From contig NZ_SHNN01000003.1 of the NCBI RefSeq assembly GCF_026262625.1, positions 372,001 through 436,000 on the forward strand: 64,000 nucleotides of DNA. Direction: 5' to 3'. The notes below the pieces were generated by a model. That model did not search any database and was not told the origin of the DNA. It was given only the letters and a program-made list of their open reading frames with translations. The position numbers were made by a program, and so were the translations under genes. Source of the stretch: Candidatus Litorirhabdus singularis. GTDB taxonomy: Bacteria; Pseudomonadota; Gammaproteobacteria; Pseudomonadales; Halieaceae. Below are positions 11,463 through 20,955 of this stretch, one piece after another; position 1 is the first letter of the stretch, and the number at the start of each line of letters is the position of its first letter.

Positions 11463-12834
11463 CGGCTTGCTCCTCGCAAATCAGGGCACGCACTGCTCGC
11501 GTAAACTGCTCGCCCCGGTCGACAAAGGAGCGGAACATGTCGAAGCTGGCACAGGCCGGGGACAACAAAACAACATCACCTGCGGCCGCCAGCTGTCTGG
11601 CAGCGCTGACGGCCGCCGCCATCGAAGTAGCGTGCAGCGCTGTTACCGAGTTCGGAATAACCGCCTCTATCTGCGCCGCGTCTTCGCCAATCAACACCAC
11701 GCCCTTGCAGCTGCTGGCGAAGGCGGCGCCCAGTTCGTGAAAATCTGCACCTTTGCCCTCACCACCGGCAATGAGAACGATATTGCATCCCTCAGACAGA
11801 CCCTGCAACGCAGCCAGAGTGGCGCCCGTATTGGTCGCTTTGGAGTCATTGATGAAACGCACGCCAGCACTGTCGCCAACCAATTCACAGCGATGCGGCA
11901 AACCGGTAAATTCCCTTAATGCCGCCAACATAGGCGCCAGCGGCAGTTGCATGGCAGTACCCAGTGCCAGAGCCGCTAAAGCGTTAGCAATATTATGGCG
12001 CCCCACCATGCCCAACTCATGCACCGGCATCAGCAGCGAGTCCTCATAGGCTAGCCATTCCGCCCCGCCGTGCTCGACTATTCCGAACTCGCGCTGCGTC
12101 GGTGCGCTCAAACCAAAACTCATGCTGACGGCAGACAAAATTTCAGGAACTGCGGTCCGCGCATCCTCTCGATTGAACACAGCTGTCGCGCAACCACCAA
12201 AAATTCGTTGCTTGGCACGGTGGTAGCTGTCGATATCACCATGCCGGTCCAGGTGATCCTCCGAAACATTCAAAATGCAAGCCACGGCCAGGCCCAACTC
12301 ACCCGCACGCTCCAACTGAAAACTCGAAAGCTCAAGGATGTAACATTCATTACTGTCATCCAGTAATTCCAGCGCCGGGGTACCAAGATTGCCACCCACC
12401 CCGACCTGCAAGTCACTGCGTCGCGCCATAAGACCCAGTAACTCGGTCACAGTCGACTTGGCATTAGACCCGGTGATACCCACTAGCGGGGCCTGCGCCG
12501 CCGCCGCAAAAAGGTCGATATCGCCAGCAACTGGGACGCCCGCCTCTACAGCGGCGGCAACCGCCGGCTCCTGCAAGGCAATACCCGGGCTAACATATAG
12601 CTGCGCGGCCTGAGCTAGCAGTGCCTGAGGCAACTCGCCAGTGATCACTTCGATATGAGGCAGTTCATGGCGTAACTGCGCCAAGCCTGGAGGGTTCTGA
12701 CGACTGTCGACCACCACGAATTGTTCGCCGCGCTGCGCCAGAAAGCGCGCTACCGACACGCCAGTAGGCCCGAGGCCAACCACTACTGGTTGTCCGCTGC
12801 CTGCAATCATGTCCGCATCAAGAGCCACTCGCAT
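11455..12834 (-). CDS. murD: UDP-N-acetylmuramoyl-L-alanine--D-glutamate ligase
   Basis: MurD adds D-glutamate to UDP-MurNAc-L-Ala in the cytoplasm. The 459-residue product has the N-terminal UMAG-binding Rossmann fold (VVVGLGPTGVSVARFL), the ATP loop GITGSNAKSTVTELL near residue 138, and the C-terminal ligase domain with VRFINDSKATNTGAT. The ATG at 12834 is nine bases after the mraY stop. A second in-frame ATG at 12810 (MIAGSGQP) is a possible alternative start; neither has a strong ribosome site. Confidence 0.97.
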   Translation of the reverse strand: MRVALDADMIAGSGQPVVVGLGPTGVSVARFLAQRGEQFVVVDSRQNPPGLAQLRHELPHIEVITGELPQALLAQAAQLYVSPGIALQEPAVAAAVEAGVPVAGDIDLFAAAAQAPLVGITGSNAKSTVTELLGLMARRSDLQVGVGGNLGTPALELLDDSNECYILELSSFQLERAGELGLAVACILNVSEDHLDRHGDIDSYHRAKQRIFGGCATAVFNREDARTAVPEILSAVSMSFGLSAPTQREFGIVEHGGAEWLAYEDSLLMPVHELGMVGRHNIANALAALALGTAMQLPLAPMLAALREFTGLPHRCELVGDSAGVRFINDSKATNTGATLAALQGLSEGCNIVLIAGGEGKGADFHELGAAFASSCKGVVLIGEDAAQIEAVIPNSVTALHATSMAAAVSAARQLAAAGDVVLLSPACASFDMFRSFVDRGEQFTRAVRALICEEQADG

Positions 12835-12843
12835 TTCCCTAAC

Positions 12844-13926
12844 TCAGCGCAACTTCAATGTGGCCAGCCCAAACAGGACCAGCATTACGGTAATAATCCA
12901 GAAGCGCACGATCACGCGCGGCTCCGGCCAACCTTTCAATTCAAAGTGATGGTGGATAGGCGCCATTCTGAAAATTCGCTTACCGGTAAGCTTGAAAGAA
13001 ACTACCTGCATAATCACGGACACCGTTTCCAGCACAAAAATGCCGCCCATGATGAAGAACACAATTTCATGTCGGGTAATTACCGCAACCGTACCCAGTG
13101 CTGCACCTAGCGCCAGCGCGCCAACATCACCCATGAAAACCTGTGCCGGGTAAGTATTGAACCAGAGGAATCCCAGACCAGCGCCAGCCAGCGCCCCGCA
13201 GAACACTACTAACTCACCGCTGCCGGCGACGTACGCAATATTGAGGTATTCCGCGAACTGAACATTGCCCACTAGATAGGCGATTATGCCCAGTGCTGAA
13301 CCAACCATGACAGTGGGAAGAATGGCCAGGCCATCGAGGCCGTCAGTAAGATTTACCGCATTACTGGAACCCACCACAACAAAATAAGTTAACACGATAA
13401 AAGCCGGGCCCATGTCCCAGGCGACGTTCTTGAAGAACGGCACGAACAACTGCGTAGCAGCCGCGGCATCACTGTTCATATACAGATAGACAGCCACGCC
13501 CAGGCCAGCTATCGACTGCCAAAAGTACTTCCAACGAGCCGGCAGACCACGCGAGTCTTTTTGCACAACCTTGCGATAATCATCAACCCAGCCCACCGCG
13601 CCAAACACTCCGGTCACCAGCAATACGCACCAGACATAACTATTACTCAGGTCACTCCAGAGCAGCGTACTGATCGCTATTGCGACCAGTATCAAGGCTC
13701 CACCCATAGTCGGAGTACCAGACTTGCTCAGGTGTGATTCGGGGCCGTCATCACGCACCGACTGACCTATTTGATGGTAGTTGAGTCGGCGAATCATGGT
13801 CGGCCCCACCAGCAAGGCAATACCCAGCGCGGTCAGTACGCCCAGAATGCCGCGAAAAGTCAGATACTGGAAAACCTGAAAACCGCTGGCAAACTGACTG
13901 AGGTATTCGGCAAGCCACAACAACAT
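12844..13926 (-). CDS. mraY: Phospho-N-acetylmuramoyl-pentapeptide transferase
   Basis: MraY is the polytopic membrane enzyme that transfers phospho-MurNAc-pentapeptide to undecaprenyl phosphate, making lipid I. The 360-residue product has about ten hydrophobic segments. Characteristic segments are [14 protein letters not shown], the aspartate-rich [22 protein letters not shown], and the C-terminal [17 protein letters not shown] loop with the HHH cluster. It starts one base after the murF stop. Length is exactly that of the E. coli enzyme. Confidence 0.98.
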   Translation of the reverse strand: MLLWLAEYLSQFASGFQVFQYLTFRGILGVLTALGIALLVGPTMIRRLNYHQIGQSVRDDGPESHLSKSGTPTMGGALILVAIAISTLLWSDLSNSYVWCVLLVTGVFGAVGWVDDYRKVVQKDSRGLPARWKYFWQSIAGLGVAVYLYMNSDAAAATQLFVPFFKNVAWDMGPAFIVLTYFVVVGSSNAVNLTDGLDGLAILPTVMVGSALGIIAYLVGNVQFAEYLNIAYVAGSGELVVFCGALAGAGLGFLWFNTYPAQVFMGDVGALALGAALGTVAVITRHEIVFFIMGGIFVLETVSVIMQVVSFKLTGKRIFRMAPIHHHFELKGWPEPRVIVRFWIITVMLVLFGLATLKLR

Positions 13927-13927
13927 A

Positions 13928-15292
13928 TCAGCCTACCTCCCCTTGCTCAGCTAGCAGCGCTTGCACGACATGCTCCATCCCCATACTCCGCGAACCCTTG
14001 ACCAGCACTATGTCCTGACGACCAAAACGACCGCTAAGAGCCGCTATCAGATCATCGCGGCACTCAAAGCAGTGCGCCTGACTTCCGAACCCTGAAGCTG
14101 TAGCAGCCACCTCAGTACCGGTAAGCCAGACCTCGTCGATATTGGCGGCTGCGTACTCACCAATCTCGCGGTGAGAGTCGGTACTGATACTACCCAGCTC
14201 AAGCATATCGGCTAATATCAGCACGCGATTACCGTCTGCTGCGGCCAGCGTATCGATGGCCGCACGCACCGAACCGGGATTGGCGTTATAGGTGTCATCA
14301 ATAACCAGTGCTCCGCTGGTGGCCCGCCTGGCTCCCACGCGACCAGGCTCAAGCTGCACAGTTGTTAACCCCGCGGCTATTGCTTGCAGATCGACACCCA
14401 AACTATGCGCCGCAGCTGCAGCTGCCAGCGCGTTGGCAATATTGTGACGCCCGGGCCATGGCAGGCTTACTGGAGCACGACCGGCAGGCGTTACCAAGAC
14501 GAATTCAGTGCCCGCCATTGGGTCAGAAACACTAATTGACTCGGCTCTCACCACGGCAGCATCAGCAAATCCAAACTCGATCTGCGGCACCGAACCAGCC
14601 ACCTTACGCCACAGTGGCGCATAAGGACTGTCAGCCAAAAACACCGCTGTGCCGTTGGCACTCAGTGTTGAAAATATTTCTGACTTGGCATGGGCCACGC
14701 CATCCACTGAACCAAAACCGTCCAGATGGGCGGGCATTGCATTCAGTAGCATGCCCACACGGGGCTTACCCAGCTGGCAAAGATAGGCCACGTCACCGGC
14801 CTTACCAGCGCCCATTTCGACCACTGCATAACGATGCTCTTCGTTCAGCTGTAACAAGGTGGTCGGCACGCCTATTTCATTATTTAGATTCCCCGGGGTA
14901 GCCAGTGTCGGTCCTTGCGTAGCAAGAATGCTGGCCAACATATTCTTCACCGATGTCTTGCCCACACTTCCAGTGATCGCAACCAGATCACCACTAAAAC
15001 GCTCGCGATTAGCTGCGCCCAGTTGGCCCAGCGCCAATTGAGTGTCGGCAACCTGCAGGCTGGGTAGCGGATAGTCGCCGGCGCAGTCAACAATCGCTGC
15101 TACCGCACCAGCGGCCGCGGCCGCATCCACGTATTCATTGCCGTTAAAGCTGGCACCACGCAGCGCCACAAACAAATCACCGGGACTAATACTGCGGGTA
15201 TCAGTAGAAACCGTGTTGAAACTAACGTCCTCGCCCTGCAATTTAGCGTCAAGCACGGGTACCAGTTCGCCTAGAGAGAAACTGCCTATCAT
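13928..15292 (-). CDS. murF: UDP-MurNAc-tripeptide--D-alanyl-D-alanine ligase
   Basis: MurF completes the cytoplasmic precursor by adding D-Ala-D-Ala. The 454-residue product has the N-terminal Mur ligase fold with [16 protein letters not shown], the ATP loop [14 protein letters not shown] near residue 106, and the C-terminal domain with [18 protein letters not shown] and [11 protein letters not shown]. The ATG overlaps the murE stop by four bases (ATGA). All hallmarks of the family are present. Confidence 0.98.
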   Translation of the reverse strand: MIGSFSLGELVPVLDAKLQGEDVSFNTVSTDTRSISPGDLFVALRGASFNGNEYVDAAAAAGAVAAIVDCAGDYPLPSLQVADTQLALGQLGAANRERFSGDLVAITGSVGKTSVKNMLASILATQGPTLATPGNLNNEIGVPTTLLQLNEEHRYAVVEMGAGKAGDVAYLCQLGKPRVGMLLNAMPAHLDGFGSVDGVAHAKSEIFSTLSANGTAVFLADSPYAPLWRKVAGSVPQIEFGFADAAVVRAESISVSDPMAGTEFVLVTPAGRAPVSLPWPGRHNIANALAAAAAAHSLGVDLQAIAAGLTTVQLEPGRVGARRATSGALVIDDTYNANPGSVRAAIDTLAAADGNRVLILADMLELGSISTDSHREIGEYAAANIDEVWLTGTEVAATASGFGSQAHCFECRDDLIAALSGRFGRQDIVLVKGSRSMGMEHVVQALLAEQGEVG

Positions 15293-16791
15293 TGGCTAGC
15301 CCTCGAAGCGACAGCCATGCGCAGCTGCTGTACGTCGCTGAACGGCAACCGCTGCTCACCGACTTGCTGATAAGACTCATGCCCTTTGCCTGCTACCAAA
15401 ATACAATCGCCGGCAACCGCTTCCCCCACAGCCATAGCAATAGCGCGGGAGCGATCAACTTCTGTATGCAGCTCAGCTGCGTTAGCGTGTGCGATCTGCT
15501 CTACCACCTGCTCTATAATCTGCTGCGGATCTTCTCCACGAGGGTTGTCAGAGGTCACGATGACAAGGTCCGCCTCGACACTGGCAACCTGTCCCATCAA
15601 AGGCCGCTTGGTGGCATCGCGGTCGCCGCCACAACCAAACACGCAAATCAGCCGCCCCTGGCAGTGCGGCCGCAACGCGCGCAAGGCTTGCTCAAGCGCA
15701 TCGGGTGTGTGGGCATAATCAACAATTAGCTGCAGGCCCAGCAAATTCTCTACTGATTCCATGCGGCCCGCAGCCGCCTGTAAATGAGGCGCCTGCTCCA
15801 GCACTTGTTCCAGTGGCACCCCGGCATCACAGGCAGCGGTTAGCGCCGCCAGCAAATTAGATAGATTGAATGCACCCACCAGCGGGCTATGCAGAACGCC
15901 TTCACCCCAGGGCGACTCAATATCCGCATGCAAACCCTGATCATAGAAACGCACGTTGTGCGCAGCTACCTGCGCCGCCACTCCGGTAATCGAGAACGTC
16001 AGAAGTTTGGCCTCGGGACGCACCAACGGCAGCAGTGCAGCACTAAAAGGATCGTCGACATTGATAATAGCGGTGTGCAAATCAAATTCTGTGAACAGCT
16101 GCGATTTAGCCATACCATAACTGTGAACATCACCATGGTAATCAAGATGATCGTGGCTCAGATTGGTAAATATAGCGCTGTGAAAGGGCACCGCGCTCAC
16201 GCGTCGCTGCACCAGACTATGGGAAGAAACTTCCAGCACCCCATACCCTACGTCACTCTCACGCCAGGCTGCTAATTCAGCTTGCACGCTAACCGGATCC
16301 GGCGTGGTATTGCGCGCTTCGCTGACAGCGCCGGTGAGCCCGGCACCCAAGGTACCCATCACGCCGCAGTCGCCGTAGGCGCGTCGCAATATCTGCGCCA
16401 ATAGCTGGGAGACCGTGGTCTTACCATTGGTACCTGTCACCGCCGTGAGCTGCAGGTGTTCACCGGGTTGACCGTAAAAGTGCGCTGCGATTTCGGACAG
16501 TCGCTGGCCCAATTCTGCTACTTCAACCACCGGCGTGGAGCCACAGGCACGCCGCTGCACATCAGACAAACCGACATCGGCGAGAATCACAGCGGCACCC
16601 GCAGCTGCCGCAGCCTCACAGAAATCACGACCATCATATTGGGCACCGGCAACTGCGAGAAACGCATCGCCGGGTTGCAGCCGCCGTGAATCCAATTGCA
16701 ACCCCTGCACCTCAATAGCCATGCCAGCCAACTCCGGCACCAGACGCTCCAGTGGCACGGCAAGAGAATCCATGGTCTGGTGCGCCATCAC
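15289..16791 (-). CDS. murE: UDP-MurNAc-L-Ala-D-Glu--meso-diaminopimelate ligase
   Basis: MurE adds the third residue of the stem peptide. The 500-residue product has the ATP loop VTGTNGKTTVSQLL near residue 118, the carbamylated-lysine region, and the DNPRGEDP motif in the C-terminal domain, which in this family signals meso-diaminopimelate rather than lysine as substrate. A GTG at 16791 has GAGG 7 bases upstream; the next codon is ATG (16788) and either may start translation. The gene directly abuts ftsI. Confidence 0.97.
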   Translation of the reverse strand: MMAHQTMDSLAVPLERLVPELAGMAIEVQGLQLDSRRLQPGDAFLAVAGAQYDGRDFCEAAAAAGAAVILADVGLSDVQRRACGSTPVVEVAELGQRLSEIAAHFYGQPGEHLQLTAVTGTNGKTTVSQLLAQILRRAYGDCGVMGTLGAGLTGAVSEARNTTPDPVSVQAELAAWRESDVGYGVLEVSSHSLVQRRVSAVPFHSAIFTNLSHDHLDYHGDVHSYGMAKSQLFTEFDLHTAIINVDDPFSAALLPLVRPEAKLLTFSITGVAAQVAAHNVRFYDQGLHADIESPWGEGVLHSPLVGAFNLSNLLAALTAACDAGVPLEQVLEQAPHLQAAAGRMESVENLLGLQLIVDYAHTPDALEQALRALRPHCQGRLICVFGCGGDRDATKRPLMGQVASVEADLVIVTSDNPRGEDPQQIIEQVVEQIAHANAAELHTEVDRSRAIAMAVGEAVAGDCILVAGKGHESYQQVGEQRLPFSDVQQLRMAVASRASQ

Positions 16792-18503
16792 TAGACTGCC
16801 TCCGCCGCAGCAATCTGGTGGGTAATCTGGTCAGGCACAATATTCAGCAAGCGCAGTGCGCCCGCCATAACGCGGGAAAATACTGGCGCCGCTACTTCAC
16901 CGCCGTGATAACGATCACCCGCCGGCTCATCAAGCAGTACCACCGTAACCAGGCGCGGATCCGAGATGGGAGCAACGCCAACAAACAGTGCCAAGTAGCG
17001 ATTATCTGAGTAGCCTCCTGCCGACGCCTTATGGGCGGTGCCGGTTTTTCCGCCGACGCGGTAGCCAGCCACACGTGCGCGCTTGCCAGTGCCAATATCT
17101 GCGGTTACCCCCTCCAGAATCTCCAGCATCTGGGCTGCCAGCGGACGACTCAATACGCGCTCGGAGACTACATCTTCAGGCTCAAGCCGCAGTAGCGAAG
17201 GAGACACGCGACGCCCTGCATTGGCAAACACTGAATAGGCTTGCGCCAGCTGCAGAGGCGTGGCGGTCAGGCCATGACCATAAGCCAGCGTCGCCCGCTC
17301 TATCGGGCGCCATTTCTCGCGATAGGGCAGCACCCCTGAACTCTCACCCGGAAAACCCGTTCCCGGGTGCACACCAAAACCAAAACCACGATACATCTGC
17401 CAAACCGCTTGCGCATCAAGCGCGAGCGCTACTTTGACCATGCCAACCTGACTGGATTTGACAACCACGCGAGCAAGATCGATTTCACCGTAGTTGACAG
17501 GGTCATGCAGCACTTTACGACCTACCTGAATGCGCCCGGGAGCAGTATCGATAAGCGTCTGCGGCGAGAACTTGCCACTGTGCAGCGCCGCCGCCACCGC
17601 CACCGGTTTCATCGTTGAGCCCGGCTCAAAGGCATCTATTAAAGCGCGGTTACGACGTTGACCCGGCTCTACACCACGCAAATTATTGGGGTTGTAGAAC
17701 GGGAAGTTAGCCAGCGCCAGGACTTCACCGGTACGACTGTCCATGGTCACCACGCTGCCGGCTCGCGCGCCCGTCAACTTAATCGCCGTATGCAGTTCGC
17801 GATGCGCGAGATATTGCAGGCGCAGATCTATACTAAGAGTAAGGTCCCGCCCAAATACTGGCGCCCGCAGCTCACCAACATCGCGCACCACGTTGCCATG
17901 CCGATCTTTGATCACCTGTTTGCGACCGGACTGGCTCGCCAGGTGCTGGTCATAGCTCAGCTCCAGACCCTCAATACCTTTGCCGTCGATATTGGTAAGC
18001 CCGACCACGTGCGCAGCGACTTCACCGGCCGGATAGTAACGGCGATATTCGCGGTCGCTGCCAACGCCGGGAAACTTCGCATCCAGTACTGGCCGCGCCC
18101 GCTCCGGTGACATACGCCGTTGCAGATACATAAATCGCTTGTTCGCATAGCGTTCCAGTTTTTCGCGCAGCTGCGATTCCGACAAATCGATTAGTACTGC
18201 CAGCTCCGCAACACGCTCTGATGCAGCAAGTCGCGCCGGATCAGCCCACAGCGAGACCACCGGGGCACTAACGGCCAGCGGCTCGCCGCGGCGGTCTGAG
18301 ATGAGCCCCCGGTAAGCCGGGATCACCGCGTTGCGCAAATAACGCGCCTCACCCTGGTCCCGCAAAAATTCACTGCCACGATCACTGTTCATGACTTGCA
18401 GACTCAACAACTTCCAAAGCAACAGACAGAATAATAGGCTGATAACTATGGCCATCAGCGGCAGCCGCCAGGGCGAAATCGGGATCAATTGTGACTTTCT
18501 CAT
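16791..18503 (-). CDS. ftsI: Septal transpeptidase FtsI (PBP3) with SSQ second motif
   Basis: FtsI is the class B penicillin-binding protein that cross-links septal peptidoglycan. I start it at the ATG at 18503, which overlaps the ftsL stop as ATGA and has AAGGTG 8 bases upstream; a GTG at 18509 is the alternative. The 570-residue product has one N-terminal membrane helix (about residues 15-35), a pedestal domain and a transpeptidase domain with S296-T-M-K299 and K486-T-G-T. The second catalytic motif reads S350-S351-Q352 where E. coli and P. aeruginosa FtsI have SSN, so an asparagine is replaced by glutamine. Context and length are otherwise ordinary. Confidence 0.97.
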   Translation of the reverse strand: MRKSQLIPISPWRLPLMAIVISLLFCLLLWKLLSLQVMNSDRGSEFLRDQGEARYLRNAVIPAYRGLISDRRGEPLAVSAPVVSLWADPARLAASERVAELAVLIDLSESQLREKLERYANKRFMYLQRRMSPERARPVLDAKFPGVGSDREYRRYYPAGEVAAHVVGLTNIDGKGIEGLELSYDQHLASQSGRKQVIKDRHGNVVRDVGELRAPVFGRDLTLSIDLRLQYLAHRELHTAIKLTGARAGSVVTMDSRTGEVLALANFPFYNPNNLRGVEPGQRRNRALIDAFEPGSTMKPVAVAAALHSGKFSPQTLIDTAPGRIQVGRKVLHDPVNYGEIDLARVVVKSSQVGMVKVALALDAQAVWQMYRGFGFGVHPGTGFPGESSGVLPYREKWRPIERATLAYGHGLTATPLQLAQAYSVFANAGRRVSPSLLRLEPEDVVSERVLSRPLAAQMLEILEGVTADIGTGKRARVAGYRVGGKTGTAHKASAGGYSDNRYLALFVGVAPISDPRLVTVVLLDEPAGDRYHGGEVAAPVFSRVMAGALRLLNIVPDQITHQIAAAEAV

Positions 18504-18817
18504 CGCCACAGCACCTTGATATCAGACGCCGCCGGACTGTGCATTTGCAGCTGCTCCATGGCGGCATTCTCAACCCAATCATGATTAGCGACCGCACCTT
18601 CCTGCAGTATCAGCTGACCCCAAACCTCCTGCATGCTCCACTCAGCAGACTGCAGCGACTGCAATGTGGCGTAGTGTTGCCGACATTCGTGTGTGGTTTG
18701 AATAACCGCCACAGCACTCAGCAGTACTCCCGCCAACAATAGCGAGTTGCCACCCAGCCAACGCAGACTCACTACGTCGGCCACGACATCCGCGCTCTTG
18801 TTTTTCGCCTTAGGCAC
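18500..18817 (-). CDS. ftsL: Cell division protein FtsL
   Basis: FtsL is a small bitopic protein that joins FtsB and FtsQ and activates FtsWI. The 105-residue product has a short basic cytoplasmic tail, one membrane helix (about residues 24-42) and a periplasmic heptad-like region (HYATLQSLQSAEWSMQEVW). The family is poorly conserved, so the call rests on size, topology and position between rsmH and ftsI. The GTG at 18817 is chosen because GGAG lies 7 bases upstream; a TTG one codon earlier is too close to that site. Confidence 0.93.
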   Translation of the reverse strand: MPKAKNKSADVVADVVSLRWLGGNSLLLAGVLLSAVAVIQTTHECRQHYATLQSLQSAEWSMQEVWGQLILQEGAVANHDWVENAAMEQLQMHSPAASDIKVLWR

Positions 18818-19739
18818 CAATTTTCTCCGCGACTCGCATAATCGCCGAACGTGCGCGCGGGTTCATGTCGACCTCTGCGGCACCAGCACGCACCGCCTTG
18901 CCGACCAGACGAAGCTGCCGATCCAGATCGCCATCGCGTATCGGCACACCGGCCGGAACATAGCGTCCACGAGACATATCGCGAAAGAACCGCTTCACTA
19001 TGCGATCTTCCAACGAGTGAAAACTGATGATTACCAGACGACCACCGCTAACCAACAGTTCCAGCGAGGAGGCCAGAAACTGCTCCAACTCATCCAACTC
19101 ACCGTTAATATGAATGCGAATACCCTGAAATGCCCGGGTTGCTGGATGCTTATGCTGCTCCCAGCGCGGGTTAGCCTCGGTAACGACTTTTGCCAACTGC
19201 CCGGTAGTTTCCAAGGGTGCTTCTTCGCGAGCGCGCAAAATGGCACCGGCGATGCGACCAGCGTAGCGCTCTTCTCCGTAGACCCGTAACACCCGCGCCA
19301 GATCGCCGTGAGCGACCGTCGCTAGCCACTGCGCTGCAGTTTGGCCCTGACTGGTATCCATGCGCATATCAAGCGGACCCGAGTTCTGAAAAGAAAACCC
19401 TCGCTCACCTTCGTCCAGCTGCGGACTGGATACACCAAGATCGAGCAAAATACCGTCTACGGCAGCGACCTGTCGCTGCTGCAGGTGCTGAGGCAGCTGG
19501 ACAAAGCTGCCATGCTCAAAGCCAAAGCGCGGCTCGCTGTCAGCAAGCTCCGCTGCTGCTTCCATGGCCTGCAGATCCTTATCTACCGCCAACAGATGCC
19601 CTCCAGCTTCCAGTTGCCCCAGAATTTCTCGGCTATGCCCGCCACGACCAAAGGTGCCGTCGACGTAGTAACCGTCCCTGCGAGTTATCAGAGCCTCGGT
19701 AGCCTCTGACAACAAAACCGTCTTATGCGACCCGTCCAT
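18810..19739 (-). CDS. rsmH: 16S rRNA (cytosine(1402)-N(4))-methyltransferase
   Basis: RsmH (formerly MraW) methylates N4 of C1402 in 16S rRNA using S-adenosylmethionine. The 309-residue product begins HKTVLLSEATEALI, then has the SAM-binding VDGTFGRGGHSREIL, LLDLGVSSPQLDEGERGFSF and the C-terminal ISFHSLEDRIVKRFF. The ATG follows the mraZ stop with no gap (TAG-ATG), so translation is probably coupled to mraZ. Length is standard. Confidence 0.98.
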   Translation of the reverse strand: MDGSHKTVLLSEATEALITRRDGYYVDGTFGRGGHSREILGQLEAGGHLLAVDKDLQAMEAAAELADSEPRFGFEHGSFVQLPQHLQQRQVAAVDGILLDLGVSSPQLDEGERGFSFQNSGPLDMRMDTSQGQTAAQWLATVAHGDLARVLRVYGEERYAGRIAGAILRAREEAPLETTGQLAKVVTEANPRWEQHKHPATRAFQGIRIHINGELDELEQFLASSLELLVSGGRLVIISFHSLEDRIVKRFFRDMSRGRYVPAGVPIRDGDLDRQLRLVGKAVRAGAAEVDMNPRARSAIMRVAEKIGA

Positions 19740-20195
19740 CTATAGGGTCAGCGACATCAGTTCTTCAGGCAGCTCCGCCTCAATCCCGGAATCCTCCAGC
19801 GCCTGGTCGCGCTCGGCCAGCCAGGCCTCCTCTGCCCACAATTCCAGCTTCTTGCCCTGACCCACCAGTACCAGCTTTTTCTCCAGACCCGCGTACTCAC
19901 GCAGCGAGGCTGGCAGCAACATCCGGCCATTGCCGTCCAGCTCCAGATCAGTCGCATACCCCAGCACCAAACGCTGAAACCGCTTCACCGCCGGCTTCAG
20001 CGCCGGTAGGTCCTGGATTTCACGTTCAATTTTTTCCCATTCGGGCAGCGGGTAGATAGCGAGACAACGGGACTGGGTATCGATTGTGGCAACCAACTGG
20101 CCCTGGCATTCGCTCAGCAACGGCTCGCGCTGGCGAGCCGGCATCGCCAGTCTCCCCTTCGCATCCATATTGATATGCTGTACGCCACGAAACAC
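19740..20195 (-). CDS. mraZ: Transcriptional regulator MraZ (GTG start)
   Basis: MraZ is a ring-forming DNA-binding protein with two SpoVT-AbrB-like halves that controls its own dcw promoter. The start is set at a GTG at 20195 because it gives the family N-terminus (M)FRGVQHINMDAKGRLAMP and has GGGGA 8 bases upstream; an earlier GTG at 20210 would add five unusual residues. The 151-residue product has the two DxxGR motifs, MDAKGRL near residue 10 and LDGNGRMLLP near residue 92. The promoter and four MraZ-box repeats lie immediately upstream. Confidence 0.97.
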   Translation of the reverse strand: MFRGVQHINMDAKGRLAMPARQREPLLSECQGQLVATIDTQSRCLAIYPLPEWEKIEREIQDLPALKPAVKRFQRLVLGYATDLELDGNGRMLLPASLREYAGLEKKLVLVGQGKKLELWAEEAWLAERDQALEDSGIEAELPEELMSLTL

Positions 20196-20224
20196 GACTT
20201 TAATCCCCACTGCACGGCTTCAAA

Positions 20225-20259
20225 AACCACTAAAAGCCAGAAAAACCCACTTTTGTCCA
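20225..20259 (-). promoter_or_regulatory. MraZ operator: four TGGNN boxes with 10-bp period
   Basis: Read on the minus strand, TGGAC, TGGGT, TGGCT and TGGTT start exactly 10 bases apart at 20259, 20249, 20239 and 20229, each separated by 5-base AT-rich spacers. This is the known architecture of MraZ binding sites (TGGGN repeats with N5 spacers). The boxes sit just downstream of the predicted transcription start, a position suited to autorepression. Confidence 0.85.
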
Positions 20260-20268
20260 CTTTTCGAC

Positions 20269-20298
20269 ACTATAGGGACGTAAGGGAGAAACTGTCAA
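20269..20298 (-). promoter_or_regulatory. mraZ (dcw cluster) promoter
   Basis: On the minus strand a perfect -35 hexamer TTGACA (20298-20293) is separated by 18 bases from a -10 hexamer TATAGT (20274-20269). Transcription would start near 20262 and run straight into the MraZ boxes. It is the only strong promoter seen for the whole division cluster. Confidence 0.8.
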
Positions 20299-20299
20299 C

Positions 20300-20327
20300 T
20301 TGGGCAGATAGGAAAAAGGTCTATAAT
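20300..20327 (+). promoter_or_regulatory. Orphan plus-strand promoter divergent from mraZ
   Basis: TTGGGC (20300-20305), 16 bases, then a perfect TATAAT (20322-20327). It lies back to back with the mraZ promoter and points towards the 3' end of rnpB. No open reading frame with a plausible start follows, so it may drive a small RNA or be inactive. Confidence 0.4.
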
Positions 20328-20526
20328 TCAGTCAATTAGCGCGCTTTTGGAGGATTCACAGGGCTTTCTGGGAGCACGGTAAAGATCAAAAATGATCAAA
20401 AACAGCCTCGTATCATTCATAGTTCATAGTTTACTTTAACTATGAAACTATTTTCATCTTAATAAGCGTGTTTTATATTCTATTTAGAAATAACAGAGCC
20501 GTTCTTTGGCCTGCATTTAGGCAATA
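20328..20526. other. AT-rich intergenic region between mraZ promoter and rnpB
   Basis: About 200 bases with no supported gene, visibly richer in A and T than the flanks. It contains the inverted repeat at 20423-20446. No convincing intrinsic terminator for rnpB is seen. Confidence 0.6.
20423..20446. repeat. Perfect 9-bp inverted repeat
   Basis: TTCATAGTT at 20423-20431 and AACTATGAA at 20438-20446 are exact reverse complements around a 6-base TACTTT loop. An additional partial copy (TTCATAGTT) immediately precedes the left arm. The AT-rich arms look more like an operator for a dimeric regulator than a terminator. Confidence 0.6.
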
Positions 20527-20879
20527 AGGTGGAGTTGGCCGATAAGCCGGGTTCTGTCGTAGACGATCATTCATCTGCGATCAACGTCACCGTTAACCTG
20601 TAGCGACCTACCCGAATCCACTGCGGGCCGCAGCTATGGATTCCTATTTGGTCTTGCTCCGAGTGGGGTTTACCATCGCCACGCCTGTTACCAGAACGCG
20701 CGGTGCGCTCTTACCGCACCTTTTCACCCTTACCTGACCCGAGGGCCTGGCGGTTCACTTTCTGCTGCACTTTCCGTAGGCTCACGCCCCCCAGGAGTTA
20801 CCTGGCACTCTGCCCTATGGAGCCCGGACTTTCCTCCCCTCACCGCGAACGGTGAAAAGCGATCGCCTGGCCAACTCCG
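20527..20879 (-). ncRNA. rnpB: RNase P RNA (class A)
   Basis: Catalytic RNA of RNase P, which trims 5' leaders from tRNA precursors. On the minus strand the 5' end GGAGTTGGCCAGGCGATCGC pairs with the 3' GGCCAACTCC, forming helix P1. Hallmark blocks are GAGGAAAGTCCGGGCTCC with the following CAGAGTGCC (P4 5' side) and ACAGAACCCGGCTTATCGG near the 3' end (P4 3' side). Length is about 353 bases. It sits between mraZ and rsmI as in Pseudomonas. Ends are approximate to a few bases. Confidence 0.97.
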
Positions 20880-20885
20880 CGCGCA

Positions 20886-20914
20886 AGGTTAGCGACATTC
20901 CTGCGCCACCGCAA
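20886..20914 (-). promoter_or_regulatory. rnpB promoter
   Basis: On the minus strand TTGCGG (20914-20909) is followed by a 17-base spacer and TAACCT (20891-20886). Transcription would begin about 7 bases on, at the predicted 5' end of RNase P RNA. Confidence 0.65.
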
Positions 20915-20955
20915 GGCGCACCCACAGGTGCCTCTAGAGCGGCCAGCGCTGGCGA

